This document shows positions 9,063 through 16,612 of a DNA stretch of 43,224 nucleotides, piece by piece. The position numbers and the translations under genes are program-made. The notes under the pieces were generated by a model, which was not told the origin of the DNA, did no database searches, and worked only from the letters and a program-made list of their open reading frames with translations. How positions within the stretch are numbered: the first letter of the stretch is position 1; each line of letters starts with the position of its first letter. This DNA comes from an uncultured Lysobacterales bacterium (GTDB taxonomy: Bacteria; Pseudomonadota; Gammaproteobacteria; Xanthomonadales; SZUA-36). Location: positions 1 to 43,224 of the forward strand of contig CAMYKC010000027.1 of the NCBI GenBank assembly GCA_947258865.1. Direction: 5' to 3'.

Positions 9063-9776
9063 CTATATTCCGAGAAATACAACGCCAAGACCACAGGCCA
9101 GGATGGCGCTGCCGGCAATTGCATGACCATAACGCTCAAATGATTTGAGCTTGAAGTTTTTAAGACCAAGGACAGACAGGGAAACGGCCAGGATCATGGT
9201 CGCAACGGTCACCAGGCCAAAAATTGTCGAGACCATTATGACGCCGACTACGCTCTCGCGCGCCGCCGGGTACATCAACAACGGAATCAATGGCTCACAG
9301 GGACCCAGTACAAAAATGATGAAAATCAGCCAGGGCGTAAATGACCTCGCTCGTCCTTCGTTCCGATGGACATGGGCATGATCCTGATGATGGGTATGTG
9401 TATGGTCGTGCGTAACATCACCATGACTGTGCCAGTGCGAGTGAGGTCGATTGCGATAAGCCTGGCGCAGGCCCCATGCAGTGTAGGCCAGACCAAAACC
9501 GGCCAACAACCAGGCTGCCAGGTTACCCCGAATGCCTTCCAGCCACGCCAGCGATGAAAGTTGTAGCCCAAGAAAAATGCCCAGCAGGCCAAGCAAGACC
9601 GAGCCCGCCAGATGCCCCGACCCGCACATCAGCGTGACACGCAATGTCTTCGCGGTGTTCCAGCCGCGTGCTTTCGCCATCGCGACAAACGGCAAATAGT
9701 GGTCAGGACCGAGAAGGGTGTGCACGAACGCAATAGCGGCTGCCGACAGGGAGAGCACTATGATTTCGGGTGTCAT
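9063..9776 (-). CDS. NicO/UreH-like membrane transporter with His-rich loop
   Basis: Predicted 237-residue inner-membrane protein with about six hydrophobic helices. The N-terminal HTLLGPDHYLPFVAMAKARGW carries the HxxxxDH signature of the nickel/cobalt (NicO, RcnA, UreH) group. A second half begins FIIFVLGPCEPLIPLLMYPA. Between the halves is a loop dense in histidine (HSHWHSHGDVTHDHTHTHH), as expected for metal handling. Whether it exports or delivers nickel or cobalt, or another ion, is not shown. There are no urease or hydrogenase genes in the window. It is the first gene of a leftward run with the amidohydrolase and the CoA-transferase remnant. Confidence 0.83.
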   Translation of the reverse strand: MTPEIIVLSLSAAAIAFVHTLLGPDHYLPFVAMAKARGWNTAKTLRVTLMCGSGHLAGSVLLGLLGIFLGLQLSSLAWLEGIRGNLAAWLLAGFGLAYTAWGLRQAYRNRPHSHWHSHGDVTHDHTHTHHQDHAHVHRNEGRARSFTPWLIFIIFVLGPCEPLIPLLMYPAARESVVGVIMVSTIFGLVTVATMILAVSLSVLGLKNFKLKSFERYGHAIAGSAILACGLGVVFLGI

Positions 9777-9848
9777 GAATTAGCAGCTCGTCAGTTCAAT
9801 CTAGCCATTTCAGCAACCGTGGCCCGGATGTTCAACGACCTTGGTCAA

Positions 9849-9871
9849 ATAACATCAAATACTAATGTTAT
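9849..9871. promoter_or_regulatory. Perfect dyad upstream of leuC-like gene
   Basis: ATAACAT and its exact reverse complement ATGTTAT are separated by 9 bases. The dyad lies in the 142-base spacer between the divergent transporter and LeuC-like genes. AT-rich sequence with TATAAA at 9875-9880 follows. This is the layout of a regulator-binding site overlapping a promoter, but no regulator gene is nearby and the site is a guess from symmetry. Confidence 0.35.
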
Positions 9872-9918
9872 ATGTATAAAACATTTATAGTTGCATCCGT
9901 TCACCTAGAATCGCTCCG

Positions 9919-11358
9919 ATGGGGAAGACCTTATTTGACAAATTGTGGGATCTGCACACCGTGGCCGACCTTGGCGATGGTGAGGCCTTGCTGTACATCG
10001 ACCGGATATTTCTGCACGAACGAACCGGCAGCATTGCGCTGCAAAGCATCACCGGAAAGAATCGCCACATTCGCATGCCTTCCCATGTGTTCGTGACGAT
10101 GGATCACATCGTGGACACTTTTCCAGGCCGGGGCGACGACACATTGATGCCCAGTGGCCGTGAATTCATCGAGACCACGCGTGCCGAGGCAAAAGCCGCC
10201 GGCATCCAGCTATTCGACATTGGGGACAAGCGCCAGGGCATCGTGCATGTGATCTCGCCCGAGTTGGGGATCGCACTGCCCGGCTTGACCCTGGTCTGCC
10301 CCGACAGTCATACCTGCTCGCTGGGCGGTCTCGGTGCACTTGCCTGGGGTATCGGCTCCACCGATGCCGAACATGCTCTCACCACCGGGATCCTGCGGAT
10401 TCGTAAACCCCGCAACATGCGCGTGACGTTCACCAGTGAATTGAAGCCGGGCGTGACCGCCAAGGACATGATCTTGCATCTGATCGGGCGTTTCACCGCG
10501 GCCGGCGGCAATGGCCACGCCGTCGAATTTGCCGGCCCGGCCATTGATTCTCTGTCGGTGGAAGCGCGCCTGACCTTATGCAACATGGCCGTGGAGTTTT
10601 CCGCTTTTACCGGCCTGGTCGCACCGGACGAAAAGACCATCGAGTTCACACGCGGACGAACTTATGCACCAAGAGGAGCCGCCTGGAAAAATGCTGCTGC
10701 GCACTGGCAAAGCCTGATCTCCGACGCAGATGCGCATTTTGACGCCGAGTTGATGATCGATTGCGCAGAGATCAAGCCTTCGGTAACCTGGGGAACCAGT
10801 CCTCAACACACTGTCTCGATAGACGGCTGTGTCCCCGAGCCGGATGAAGAGCGGGATCCCGTCAGGAGAAGAGCCATGATTCGTGCACTCGACTACATGG
10901 GCCTGAAACCGGGGGAACCAATGAAGAACATTCCCGTGGACGCGGCGTTCATAGGGTCCTGCACCAACGCCCGGCTTTCCGACCTGCGCCCGGCGGCTGA
11001 ATACCTGCGGGGCAGGCACGTGGCCGAGGCCGTAAGGGCCGTCGTCGTTCCGGGCTCAACGACGGTAAAAGCGGCTGCCGAAGCAGAGGGCCTGGACCGG
11101 ATCTTCACTGAAGCTGGCTTCGAGTGGCGCGAGTCCGGATGTTCGATGTGCTTCTATGCCGGCGGTGAGACGTTTGGGCTGGGCAAACGAGTCATCTCCA
11201 CTACCAATCGAAATTTCGAGGGCCGCCAGGGCCCGGGCACCCGCACCCATCTGGCCAGCCCGCTGACCGTTGCCGCCTCTGCCTGCACCGGCAAGATCAC
11301 CGAAGCCGGGGATGTCGAACTGGCGGAATCCACCCGCCCGCAGGGCAGCGCGGCATGA
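9919..11358 (+). CDS. leuC: LeuC-like 3-isopropylmalate dehydratase large subunit
   Basis: Predicted 479-residue aconitase-superfamily large subunit, near the usual LeuC length. It would isomerise a 2-alkylmalate through dehydration with a [4Fe-4S] cluster. The three cluster cysteines are visible: C348 in GSCTNAR, and C408 and C411 in SGCSMC. Other marks are KTLFDKLWDLH at the start, PDSHTCSLGGLGALAWGIG, and NRNFEGRQGPGTRTHLASP. The section after CSMC (FYAGGETFGLGKRVIS) differs from the common LeuC form. It overlaps its partner by the ATGA at 11355-11358, so the two are translationally coupled. No leuA or leuB is near, so a role on a related substrate such as dimethylmalate or methylmalate is possible. 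No strong ribosome site is seen. Confidence 0.85.
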   Translation: MGKTLFDKLWDLHTVADLGDGEALLYIDRIFLHERTGSIALQSITGKNRHIRMPSHVFVTMDHIVDTFPGRGDDTLMPSGREFIETTRAEAKAAGIQLFDIGDKRQGIVHVISPELGIALPGLTLVCPDSHTCSLGGLGALAWGIGSTDAEHALTTGILRIRKPRNMRVTFTSELKPGVTAKDMILHLIGRFTAAGGNGHAVEFAGPAIDSLSVEARLTLCNMAVEFSAFTGLVAPDEKTIEFTRGRTYAPRGAAWKNAAAHWQSLISDADAHFDAELMIDCAEIKPSVTWGTSPQHTVSIDGCVPEPDEERDPVRRRAMIRALDYMGLKPGEPMKNIPVDAAFIGSCTNARLSDLRPAAEYLRGRHVAEAVRAVVVPGSTTVKAAAEAEGLDRIFTEAGFEWRESGCSMCFYAGGETFGLGKRVISTTNRNFEGRQGPGTRTHLASPLTVAASACTGKITEAGDVELAESTRPQGSAA

Positions 11359-11975
11359 GGAAATTCACCACACATGCCGGTGTTGCTGCTCCTCTGGTAA
11401 GGAACAATATCGATACCGATGCGATTATCCCCTCGGTGGAGATGAAGCGGGTTTCCAGGCACGGCCTGTCAGATGGCATGTTTGCCGCCTGGCGCTACCT
11501 GGACCGGGAAAATCGGGTTCCGAATCCGGATTTCGTGTTGAACCGGGAGCGCTACCAGGGCGCGAGCATCCTGCTTTCCGGAATAAATTTCGGCTGTGGT
11601 TCTTCCCGTGAACACGCCGTCTGGGCATTGGCTGAGTACGGAATCAGGGTGATCATAGCGGTTTCATTCGGCGTCATTTTTCGCAGCAACTGTCTCGCCA
11701 ACGGGATTCTTCCCATCAGCCTGCCTTCGGAGCTGATCGAGCAGATTCTTTGCTACATCGACGAGGATCCGCAGAAACACAAGCTGCACATCGATCTGGC
11801 GAAGCGAACCATAACGGCCACGGACGATTTCATCGTCCATTTCGATATCGGCGACTCGGATGCCGATATGCTGCTGAACGGCCTCGACCCGGTTGACCTG
11901 ACCCTGAGACAGGATGACCAGATCCGGGCCTTCCAACAAAAAGATCGCCTTAATCGCCCCTGGGTATACCTGTAG
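11355..11975 (+). CDS. leuD: LeuD-like 3-isopropylmalate dehydratase small subunit
   Basis: Predicted 206-residue swivel-domain partner of the LeuC-like protein, near the family length of about 200. Marks are VRNNIDTDAIIPSVEMKRV near the start and GINFGCGSSREHAVWALAEYG, followed by VSFGVIFRSNCLANGILPI. These are the substrate-contact loops that close over the cluster in the large subunit. The start overlaps the stop of the large-subunit gene by four bases. Isopropylmalate isomerase in leucine synthesis is the default reading, but the pair stands alone and a related hydratase is possible. Confidence 0.86.
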   Translation: MRKFTTHAGVAAPLVRNNIDTDAIIPSVEMKRVSRHGLSDGMFAAWRYLDRENRVPNPDFVLNRERYQGASILLSGINFGCGSSREHAVWALAEYGIRVIIAVSFGVIFRSNCLANGILPISLPSELIEQILCYIDEDPQKHKLHIDLAKRTITATDDFIVHFDIGDSDADMLLNGLDPVDLTLRQDDQIRAFQQKDRLNRPWVYL

Positions 11976-11989
11976 AAAGCCGCAGTCTT

Positions 11990-12014
11990 TGCAGGAGCGG
12001 GCCTTGCCCGCGAT
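11990..12014 (+). repeat. REP-type palindrome, left copy
   Basis: 25-base unit containing GGAGCGGGCCTTGCCCGCGA, a short palindromic GCGGGC/GCCCGC repeat of the Pseudomonas-like REP type. It pairs in inverted orientation with 12168-12192 (24 of 25 positions agree) and so forms a REPIN-like unit between two convergent genes. No RAYT transposase gene is in the window. Confidence 0.75.
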
Positions 12015-12033
12015 TAACAGTATGACTGGGTGA

Positions 12034-12133
12034 GGCATCGGGTACCTGGATGCTGGACCTCCATCTGTCGGGAACAGATGAAGAGCGAACAGGGATGTCT
12101 CGGAGCGTGTCCAGCACACAGGTACCCGATACC
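12034..12133 (-). repeat. Dispersed 100-bp palindromic element, copy A
   Basis: Terminal arms 12034-12056 and 12111-12133 are inverted repeats of 23 bases with three mismatches, centred on GGTACC. The interior 12066-12112, read on the minus strand, matches 28065-28110 at 41 of 47 aligned columns. The element sits inside the REP pair, in the spacer between the leuD-like gene and the alkylsulfatase gene. There is no coding potential. It looks like a small non-autonomous mobile or structural repeat. Confidence 0.75.
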
Positions 12134-12167
12134 TCGGCCGCTTGTTTCATCCCGCCCTGAATTCGGG

Positions 12168-12192
12168 ATCGCGGGCAAAGCCCGCTCCTGCA
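12168..12192 (-). repeat. REP-type palindrome, right copy (inverted)
   Basis: Inverted partner of 11990-12014, containing TCGCGGGCAAAGCCCGCTCC. Together the two REPs flank the 100-bp palindrome, so 11990-12192 could fold into one long stem-loop between the two convergent genes. Confidence 0.75.
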
Positions 12193-12198
12193 CTATTT

Positions 12199-14181
12199 TC
12201 AGGGCGTCACGATACTGAACCGTCCCTCCGGCTTGTCAAACAGTGAGAAAAACCTGACAAGGTCCAGCTTGCTGCCTGCCAGTTCGAGATCGTCGGACAG
12301 CAGCAACTCTGCCATGCCCGCCTTGCCCGTGATCATCTGCAGGAACAGGTCATGCGTAAGTTTTAGCGTGGCGCTTGCTTCCGTTTCCGGGTCAGAGGGC
12401 CAATGATGCAGTACCGCATTGCTGATCTCCAGCAGGTGGCTTTGTCCCAGGTCGGTGAACACGAAATTGACCCGCAGCTCTACACCCTCTGCGTCCGGGC
12501 CGTTCAGCCGCGCGGCCATTGAGTCGAAAAAGCGGTCAACAGGCGTGCGACGCAGGATGTCCTCCATGGCAGATATGTTCAGTCCTTTTTCGGGCGCACC
12601 GTGCCGCAATTCGTAGGCGGCGGTCAGGTAGACATCGCGCCAGGGTCCGGATTCGGCCTGGTAGCCAAGCTGGTCATAGGTAGCGGCCAGCAGGACTTTT
12701 GCATCCCTGTTGCCGGTATCGGCAAACACCAGGTGGTTCAGAAGCTCCGCCACCCAGCGGTAGTCGGCTGCCTCGTAAGCCGCCCGGGCTTTCTCCAGCA
12801 CCGCAGCGGCACCGCCCATGGATTCGACATAGCGCTTGCCCGCCTCTTCCGGCGGTAGCGGATCGAGATTGGCCGGATTGCCGTCATACCAGCCGAGATA
12901 ACCCTGGTAAACGGCGCGCGCGTTATGTTTCACGGTTCCGTAATAACCTCTGTTGTAAAACGACTGGCGCAGAGATGAGGGGAGCTCTATCGTCTCCGCT
13001 ATTTCACCAGGCGTCATGCCGGTGTTGAACAGACGCACGGTCTGATCGTGGAGATACTTGTAGGTATCCCGTTGCTGTTCGAGAAAATGAATGATGCGTT
13101 CGTTACCCCAGATGGGCCAGTGGTGGCTGGCGAGATAAATCTCTGCTTCACCGAACAGCTCAATCGATTCGTCGATGTAATTACTCCAGCGCAGGGCGTC
13201 ACGCACCCTGGCGCCGCGCAGTGTGTAGACGTTGTGCATTTGGTGCGATGTGACTTCGGCGCCGTTGAAAGCCTTTACATGAGGTAAATAAAACGTCAAC
13301 TCCGCGGGAGCTTCCGATCCGGGCGCGTTTTGAAAAACAAACTCTATTCCATCGATCATCACGGTTTGCGGCGTCCGATCGATGATTTCCGTAGGTTCGA
13401 GCAGGCCAAAGGTGCCGAATGCCGGCGATTTGCCCAGGCCCGAATCCACGTGTCCGCGCTCGGAACGCGACAGAGGCTTGCCGTACATGTACATCGCGCG
13501 CCGGCCCATCGCTGTGCCGGCAATGATGTTTTCGCTGGTCGCTGCCTCCATGAAACCTTCAGGCGCGATGATACGGATATTCTCCGCAAAGATTCCTTCG
13601 GCGGTCAGAATGCCCAGCACGCCGCCAAAATGGTCAAGGTGACTATGCGTGAAGATCATCGCAACGATCGGACGCGCATGCAGGTGTTGACGCGCAAATG
13701 CAATAGCGGCGGCGGCTGTTTCCCGCGCGGTCAGCGGATCGACGATGATCCAGCCGGTCTCACCCTCGATGATCGTCATATTGGACAGGTCATAACCACG
13801 TAGTTGGTAGATGCCCTTGGTGACCTGGAATAGACCGTGAATGTTATTCAGACTGGCCTGCCGCCACAGGCTGGGATTGACGCTGCCGGGCGACTCACCG
13901 TCGATGAAGCCGTATGCGGGCTGATTCCAAATGACTGTACCGTCTTCCGCGGCAATTTTCAGTGCCGGATCGGAGGCAATCAGCCCCCTGGTCGCCTCTT
14001 CGAAGTCCTGCCGGTCGGAAAAATCAAGTTCATTCAACACGGCAGCGTTTGCCGCGACAGTGGCTGCCGTCGGTGCCGTATGACCGTCACTATCCGCATC
14101 GGGCTCGTAAGAAATCCTGCTGTCGCAGGCGGCGAGCAACAGGAACTGCAGCAACACTGAATGCAATAAGGCGTGTTTCAT
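12199..14181 (-). CDS. Lipoprotein alkyl sulfatase (SdsA1/BDS1-like metallo-beta-lactamase fold)
   Basis: Predicted 660-residue enzyme that hydrolyses alkyl sulfate esters, similar in length to SdsA1. ATG 14181 is chosen because GGGAG lies upstream at good spacing and a lipoprotein signal follows (LLQFLLLAAC, Cys 19); an earlier ATG at 14226 would spoil it. The metal motif THSHLDHFGG gives H179, H181, D183 and H184. SENIIAGTAMGRR, PGSEAPAE and the HQMHNVY His cluster are further family marks. The middle part (SLRQSFYNRGYYGTVKHNARAVYQ) is the dimerisation region, and the last 120 residues are the SCP2-like sterol-carrier domain. It is convergent with the leuCD-like pair and divergent from the next gene. 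Attachment to a membrane, rather than secretion, is inferred from the lipobox. Confidence 0.9.
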   Translation of the reverse strand: MKHALLHSVLLQFLLLAACDSRISYEPDADSDGHTAPTAATVAANAAVLNELDFSDRQDFEEATRGLIASDPALKIAAEDGTVIWNQPAYGFIDGESPGSVNPSLWRQASLNNIHGLFQVTKGIYQLRGYDLSNMTIIEGETGWIIVDPLTARETAAAAIAFARQHLHARPIVAMIFTHSHLDHFGGVLGILTAEGIFAENIRIIAPEGFMEAATSENIIAGTAMGRRAMYMYGKPLSRSERGHVDSGLGKSPAFGTFGLLEPTEIIDRTPQTVMIDGIEFVFQNAPGSEAPAELTFYLPHVKAFNGAEVTSHQMHNVYTLRGARVRDALRWSNYIDESIELFGEAEIYLASHHWPIWGNERIIHFLEQQRDTYKYLHDQTVRLFNTGMTPGEIAETIELPSSLRQSFYNRGYYGTVKHNARAVYQGYLGWYDGNPANLDPLPPEEAGKRYVESMGGAAAVLEKARAAYEAADYRWVAELLNHLVFADTGNRDAKVLLAATYDQLGYQAESGPWRDVYLTAAYELRHGAPEKGLNISAMEDILRRTPVDRFFDSMAARLNGPDAEGVELRVNFVFTDLGQSHLLEISNAVLHHWPSDPETEASATLKLTHDLFLQMITGKAGMAELLLSDDLELAGSKLDLVRFFSLFDKPEGRFSIVTP

Positions 14182-14355
14182 CTTTACTCCCTGCTCTTCG
14201 AACCCGCCCCAAAGGGGGTCGAACATTCTTTTAAATGTAGCAGATGGCCGGAAATTTTGGACAAGCGGGTAAAAACCGGCTTTATTGGCTATAATTGCGA
14301 CTATAGGGGATCGAGACGCAAGGATGTGTCCGATCGCAGTTCAAGGAGTAACGCA

Positions 14356-15576
14356 ATGAGAAATTATCCTTTCGTGGTTCGTAATCTCTTTACTTTTTTC
14401 TTGCTCATCTGGGCAATCGCTGCAACGGCGCCGGTATCGGCTGCCGACCTGGTGGTGACACGCTATTTTTCCGGACTGTGGGATCAGCCCAAGCAGGAAA
14501 GCCAGGGCATTATCCTGCAGATCATAGACCAGGTAGAGGATGGCAATAAGAAAGCCGTCGCCTACTGGTTTACTTATGGTGACGATACGGACACCGCCTG
14601 GTACATGGGCATAGGCCATGTCGAGGGCGACCAGGTCGTCATGACGCTTTACTCCGCTTACGGGGTCAGCTTCATGGAGGACGACCTGCCGGGCAACGCT
14701 TCGGTTTTCGAGGTCGGCACACTCGTCCTGTCCTTCAAGAATTGCAATCACGGGACAGCAGCCTACGACACCGGTGAAGACATCGGCAGTGGCGAATTCG
14801 ACATAAAGAAGCTCGCCGGACTCTACAACTCGCGCTGCAGCGGTGGTATCTCTGATGACACACCCAACAACGCCAAGCCGGTCAAGCTCGATGTTGACCT
14901 GGAACCGGCTCGCGAAGACATCACCGGGAAGGGGAAAGCGATGTTCTGGGAGCGCGTGGATCGCTCCGACTTCCACGTTTCCGCTGAAGACATTCCCGAC
15001 GGTGATTACGACATCCGGGTGTGTGAAGCATCGGTGGGTGTCCTGGCCGTAACTGACGGTGAAGGCGCCACCCAGTTCCGCAGCCCGGAAGCTGAAGGCA
15101 AGGAACTCCTGACTTTTGATCCCCGTGATTGCCCGATCAAATTACACGACGCAGCAGGCGCAGCGCTGACATCCGGTGAAAATGTCCTGGCCGCGAAGGA
15201 AAAGGGCAACAGCGGCAACGGTAACGGCAACGGAAAGATGGAAGTTGAAGTCGACCTTGAAAATACCGGCGTCGTTGCTGAAGCTGAGGGTGAAGCCAGC
15301 TACATTGAGAAAAACAACAGCACCGAGTTCGAGGTGGAGATCAAGGGCGTTCCCGTCGGCTTGTATCCCTTCTTTGTCGAAGGATATACAGAAGCGAAAG
15401 GTCAGATCGAGGTCGCCGCCGACGATGACGGGGACGACGACAACCTCAAGGGCAAGCTGAGATTCAGCGATCCGCAAAAAGAGGAACGCGAACTGCTGGA
15501 CTTCGATCCCCGCGGTCTGTGGCTGGAAGTCACAAACGGTTCAGACGTGATCCTGGAGGTCCTGTTCCCCGAGTAA
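14356..15576 (+). CDS. Secreted protein with duplicated C-terminal domain, function unknown
   Basis: Predicted 406 residues. ATG 14356 has AAGGAG at 14343-14348 and is followed by a clear signal peptide ending PVSAADL. The first domain contains FSGLWDQPKQESQGIILQII and AYWFTYGDDTDTAWYMGIG, a pattern I know from uncharacterised secreted proteins of gammaproteobacteria. Two copies of a beta-rich domain follow: one opens KPVKLDVDLEP and closes LLTFDPRDCPIKLHDAAG; the other opens KMEVEVDLENTG and closes LLDFDPRGLWLEVTNGSD. They are joined by an NSGNGNGNGK linker. The protein is very acidic near its end (DDDGDDD). It is divergent from the sulfatase gene. A TATAAT at 14290-14295 may be its -10 box, but no fitting -35 box is seen. 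A terminator follows at 15599. Confidence 0.8.
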   Translation: MRNYPFVVRNLFTFFLLIWAIAATAPVSAADLVVTRYFSGLWDQPKQESQGIILQIIDQVEDGNKKAVAYWFTYGDDTDTAWYMGIGHVEGDQVVMTLYSAYGVSFMEDDLPGNASVFEVGTLVLSFKNCNHGTAAYDTGEDIGSGEFDIKKLAGLYNSRCSGGISDDTPNNAKPVKLDVDLEPAREDITGKGKAMFWERVDRSDFHVSAEDIPDGDYDIRVCEASVGVLAVTDGEGATQFRSPEAEGKELLTFDPRDCPIKLHDAAGAALTSGENVLAAKEKGNSGNGNGNGKMEVEVDLENTGVVAEAEGEASYIEKNNSTEFEVEIKGVPVGLYPFFVEGYTEAKGQIEVAADDDGDDDNLKGKLRFSDPQKEERELLDFDPRGLWLEVTNGSDVILEVLFPE

Positions 15577-15598
15577 TTCATAACCTAAAATCTGTTTT

Positions 15599-15622
15599 AA
15601 GGCCGGCCTGTCAGCCGGCCTT
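15599..15622 (+). terminator. Rho-independent terminator
   Basis: Perfect 9-base stem (15599-15607 with 15614-15622, AAGGCCGGC) around a six-base loop, then a T-rich run on the plus strand (TTTTCTTT including the stem end). It ends the 14356 gene and overlaps the last codons of the convergent YbaN gene. Confidence 0.85.
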
Positions 15623-15979
15623 TTCTTTGCAGGTATTTATCGTCAGCACGAAGATGAGGCCAACGGCCACCAGGATTGACCCGAAAATCTTCAACCCGAG
15701 GGATTCGACCGCAAAAACTATGGAATAACCGCCCACCAGGATCATGGAAACAATACCGATCAGCTTCACCCGGCAGGAAATACAGCGATTATTCTCCCAG
15801 TTCCGGATCATCGGGCCGAATGTGTCGTTGGCCAGCATCCATCGATGCCACTTTTCAGAAGAGCGGGCGAAGCAGGCAGCGGCCAGCAGCACGAATGGCG
15901 TAGCCGGCAAGAGCGGTAAAAAGATTCCCAGAACGCCTATCGCGAGGAACAGAAATCCGCAGGCCTGAAAAATGTTCAA
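15611..15979 (-). CDS. YbaN family (DUF454) inner-membrane protein
   Basis: Predicted 122 residues. The start is TTG at 15979; no ATG lies in frame before the preceding gene. The N-terminus has a hydrophobic hairpin with the family motif LGIFLPLLPATPFVLLAAACFARSS, then WHRWMLANDTFGPMIRNW, and finally two more hydrophobic helices. This is the standard YbaN/DUF454 layout. The function of the family is unknown. The stop codon lies inside the terminator hairpin of the convergent gene. It follows the DUF4124 gene by 71 bases in the same direction. Confidence 0.85.
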   Translation of the reverse strand: MNIFQACGFLFLAIGVLGIFLPLLPATPFVLLAAACFARSSEKWHRWMLANDTFGPMIRNWENNRCISCRVKLIGIVSMILVGGYSIVFAVESLGLKIFGSILVAVGLIFVLTINTCKEKAG

Positions 15980-16050
15980 TTCGTTGCCCGGGGCGCGCTC
16001 AAAAAACTGATTCTGATCGGTATCCCGAAAGAAACGGCCAATACCCGATT

Positions 16051-16515
16051 CTACTTGCAGTTTCTTGCAATCTGGCCTTTCAACTCGGCGACCCGGTTGG
16101 TGCGTTCGACGTCGTCCATGCGCTCTGTCTCGCCCTGATCATTGGTGAAAAACACCCGGCGGTTCGGTTCGAGGCGGTCAACCTCTGCTTGCCAGGCTGA
16201 ACACTGGGCATCCGTCACAACCCGGTTTACATGTGCTTCCTGTTTCTTCCGTGCAATCTCCTGGCGCCTTTGCTCGGCTACCGACGGCTCACCCGGGGTG
16301 GGCTGCTGATACGGACTGGCTGCAGCAGCGGGCGCAGGCTCCTGTGGCATGTCCTGCACTTGGGCTTCCTGTCCTTGGGGTTCGGTATCGCTAAAATGCA
16401 CGACGCCGTTTTCATCGGTCCAGCTGTACATTTTCTTACCCTGCGCAGCGGTGTTTCCCGCCAGGGCGATGCACAAAGAGATCAATATAGCCAAACAAAC
16501 TGCTGTCTTGTTCAT
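16051..16515 (-). CDS. DUF4124 domain periplasmic protein
   Basis: Predicted 154 residues. The signal peptide is followed by KKMYSWTDENGVVHFSDTEP, the DUF4124 signature found at the N-terminus of many gammaproteobacterial envelope proteins. The middle is rich in Pro, Ala and Gln. The C-terminal half is charged and helical (RRQEIARKKQEAHVN) and contains two Cys, which may pair in the periplasm. The domain has no assigned activity. It is divergent from the peptidase-like gene, leaving 97 bases for both promoters. Confidence 0.85.
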   Translation of the reverse strand: MNKTAVCLAILISLCIALAGNTAAQGKKMYSWTDENGVVHFSDTEPQGQEAQVQDMPQEPAPAAAASPYQQPTPGEPSVAEQRRQEIARKKQEAHVNRVVTDAQCSAWQAEVDRLEPNRRVFFTNDQGETERMDDVERTNRVAELKGQIARNCK

Positions 16516-16612
16516 GGTCCTGCCTTTCCTGGATAAGGGCCTCAGCTGATTAGGATAATATCACCGCTCGAATTCTGTCAGCTTTTTTTATGAATACTGG
16601 TCTTTGATAACA

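Noticed and set aside
12924-12944. TGTTTCACGGTTCCG as a possible parS site for ParB
   Set aside because: Only the first half agrees with TGTTTCACGTGAAACA. It lies inside the alkylsulfatase coding sequence, and no second site was seen.
13330-13803. Open frame of 157 codons on the plus strand
   Set aside because: It lies wholly opposite the alkylsulfatase metal-site region. Its sequence is a mirror of that gene, with no own signals.
14258-14295. TGGACA and TATAAT as a promoter for the secreted protein at 14356
   Set aside because: The spacer is 26 bases. The TATAAT alone may be real, but the pair does not make a standard promoter.
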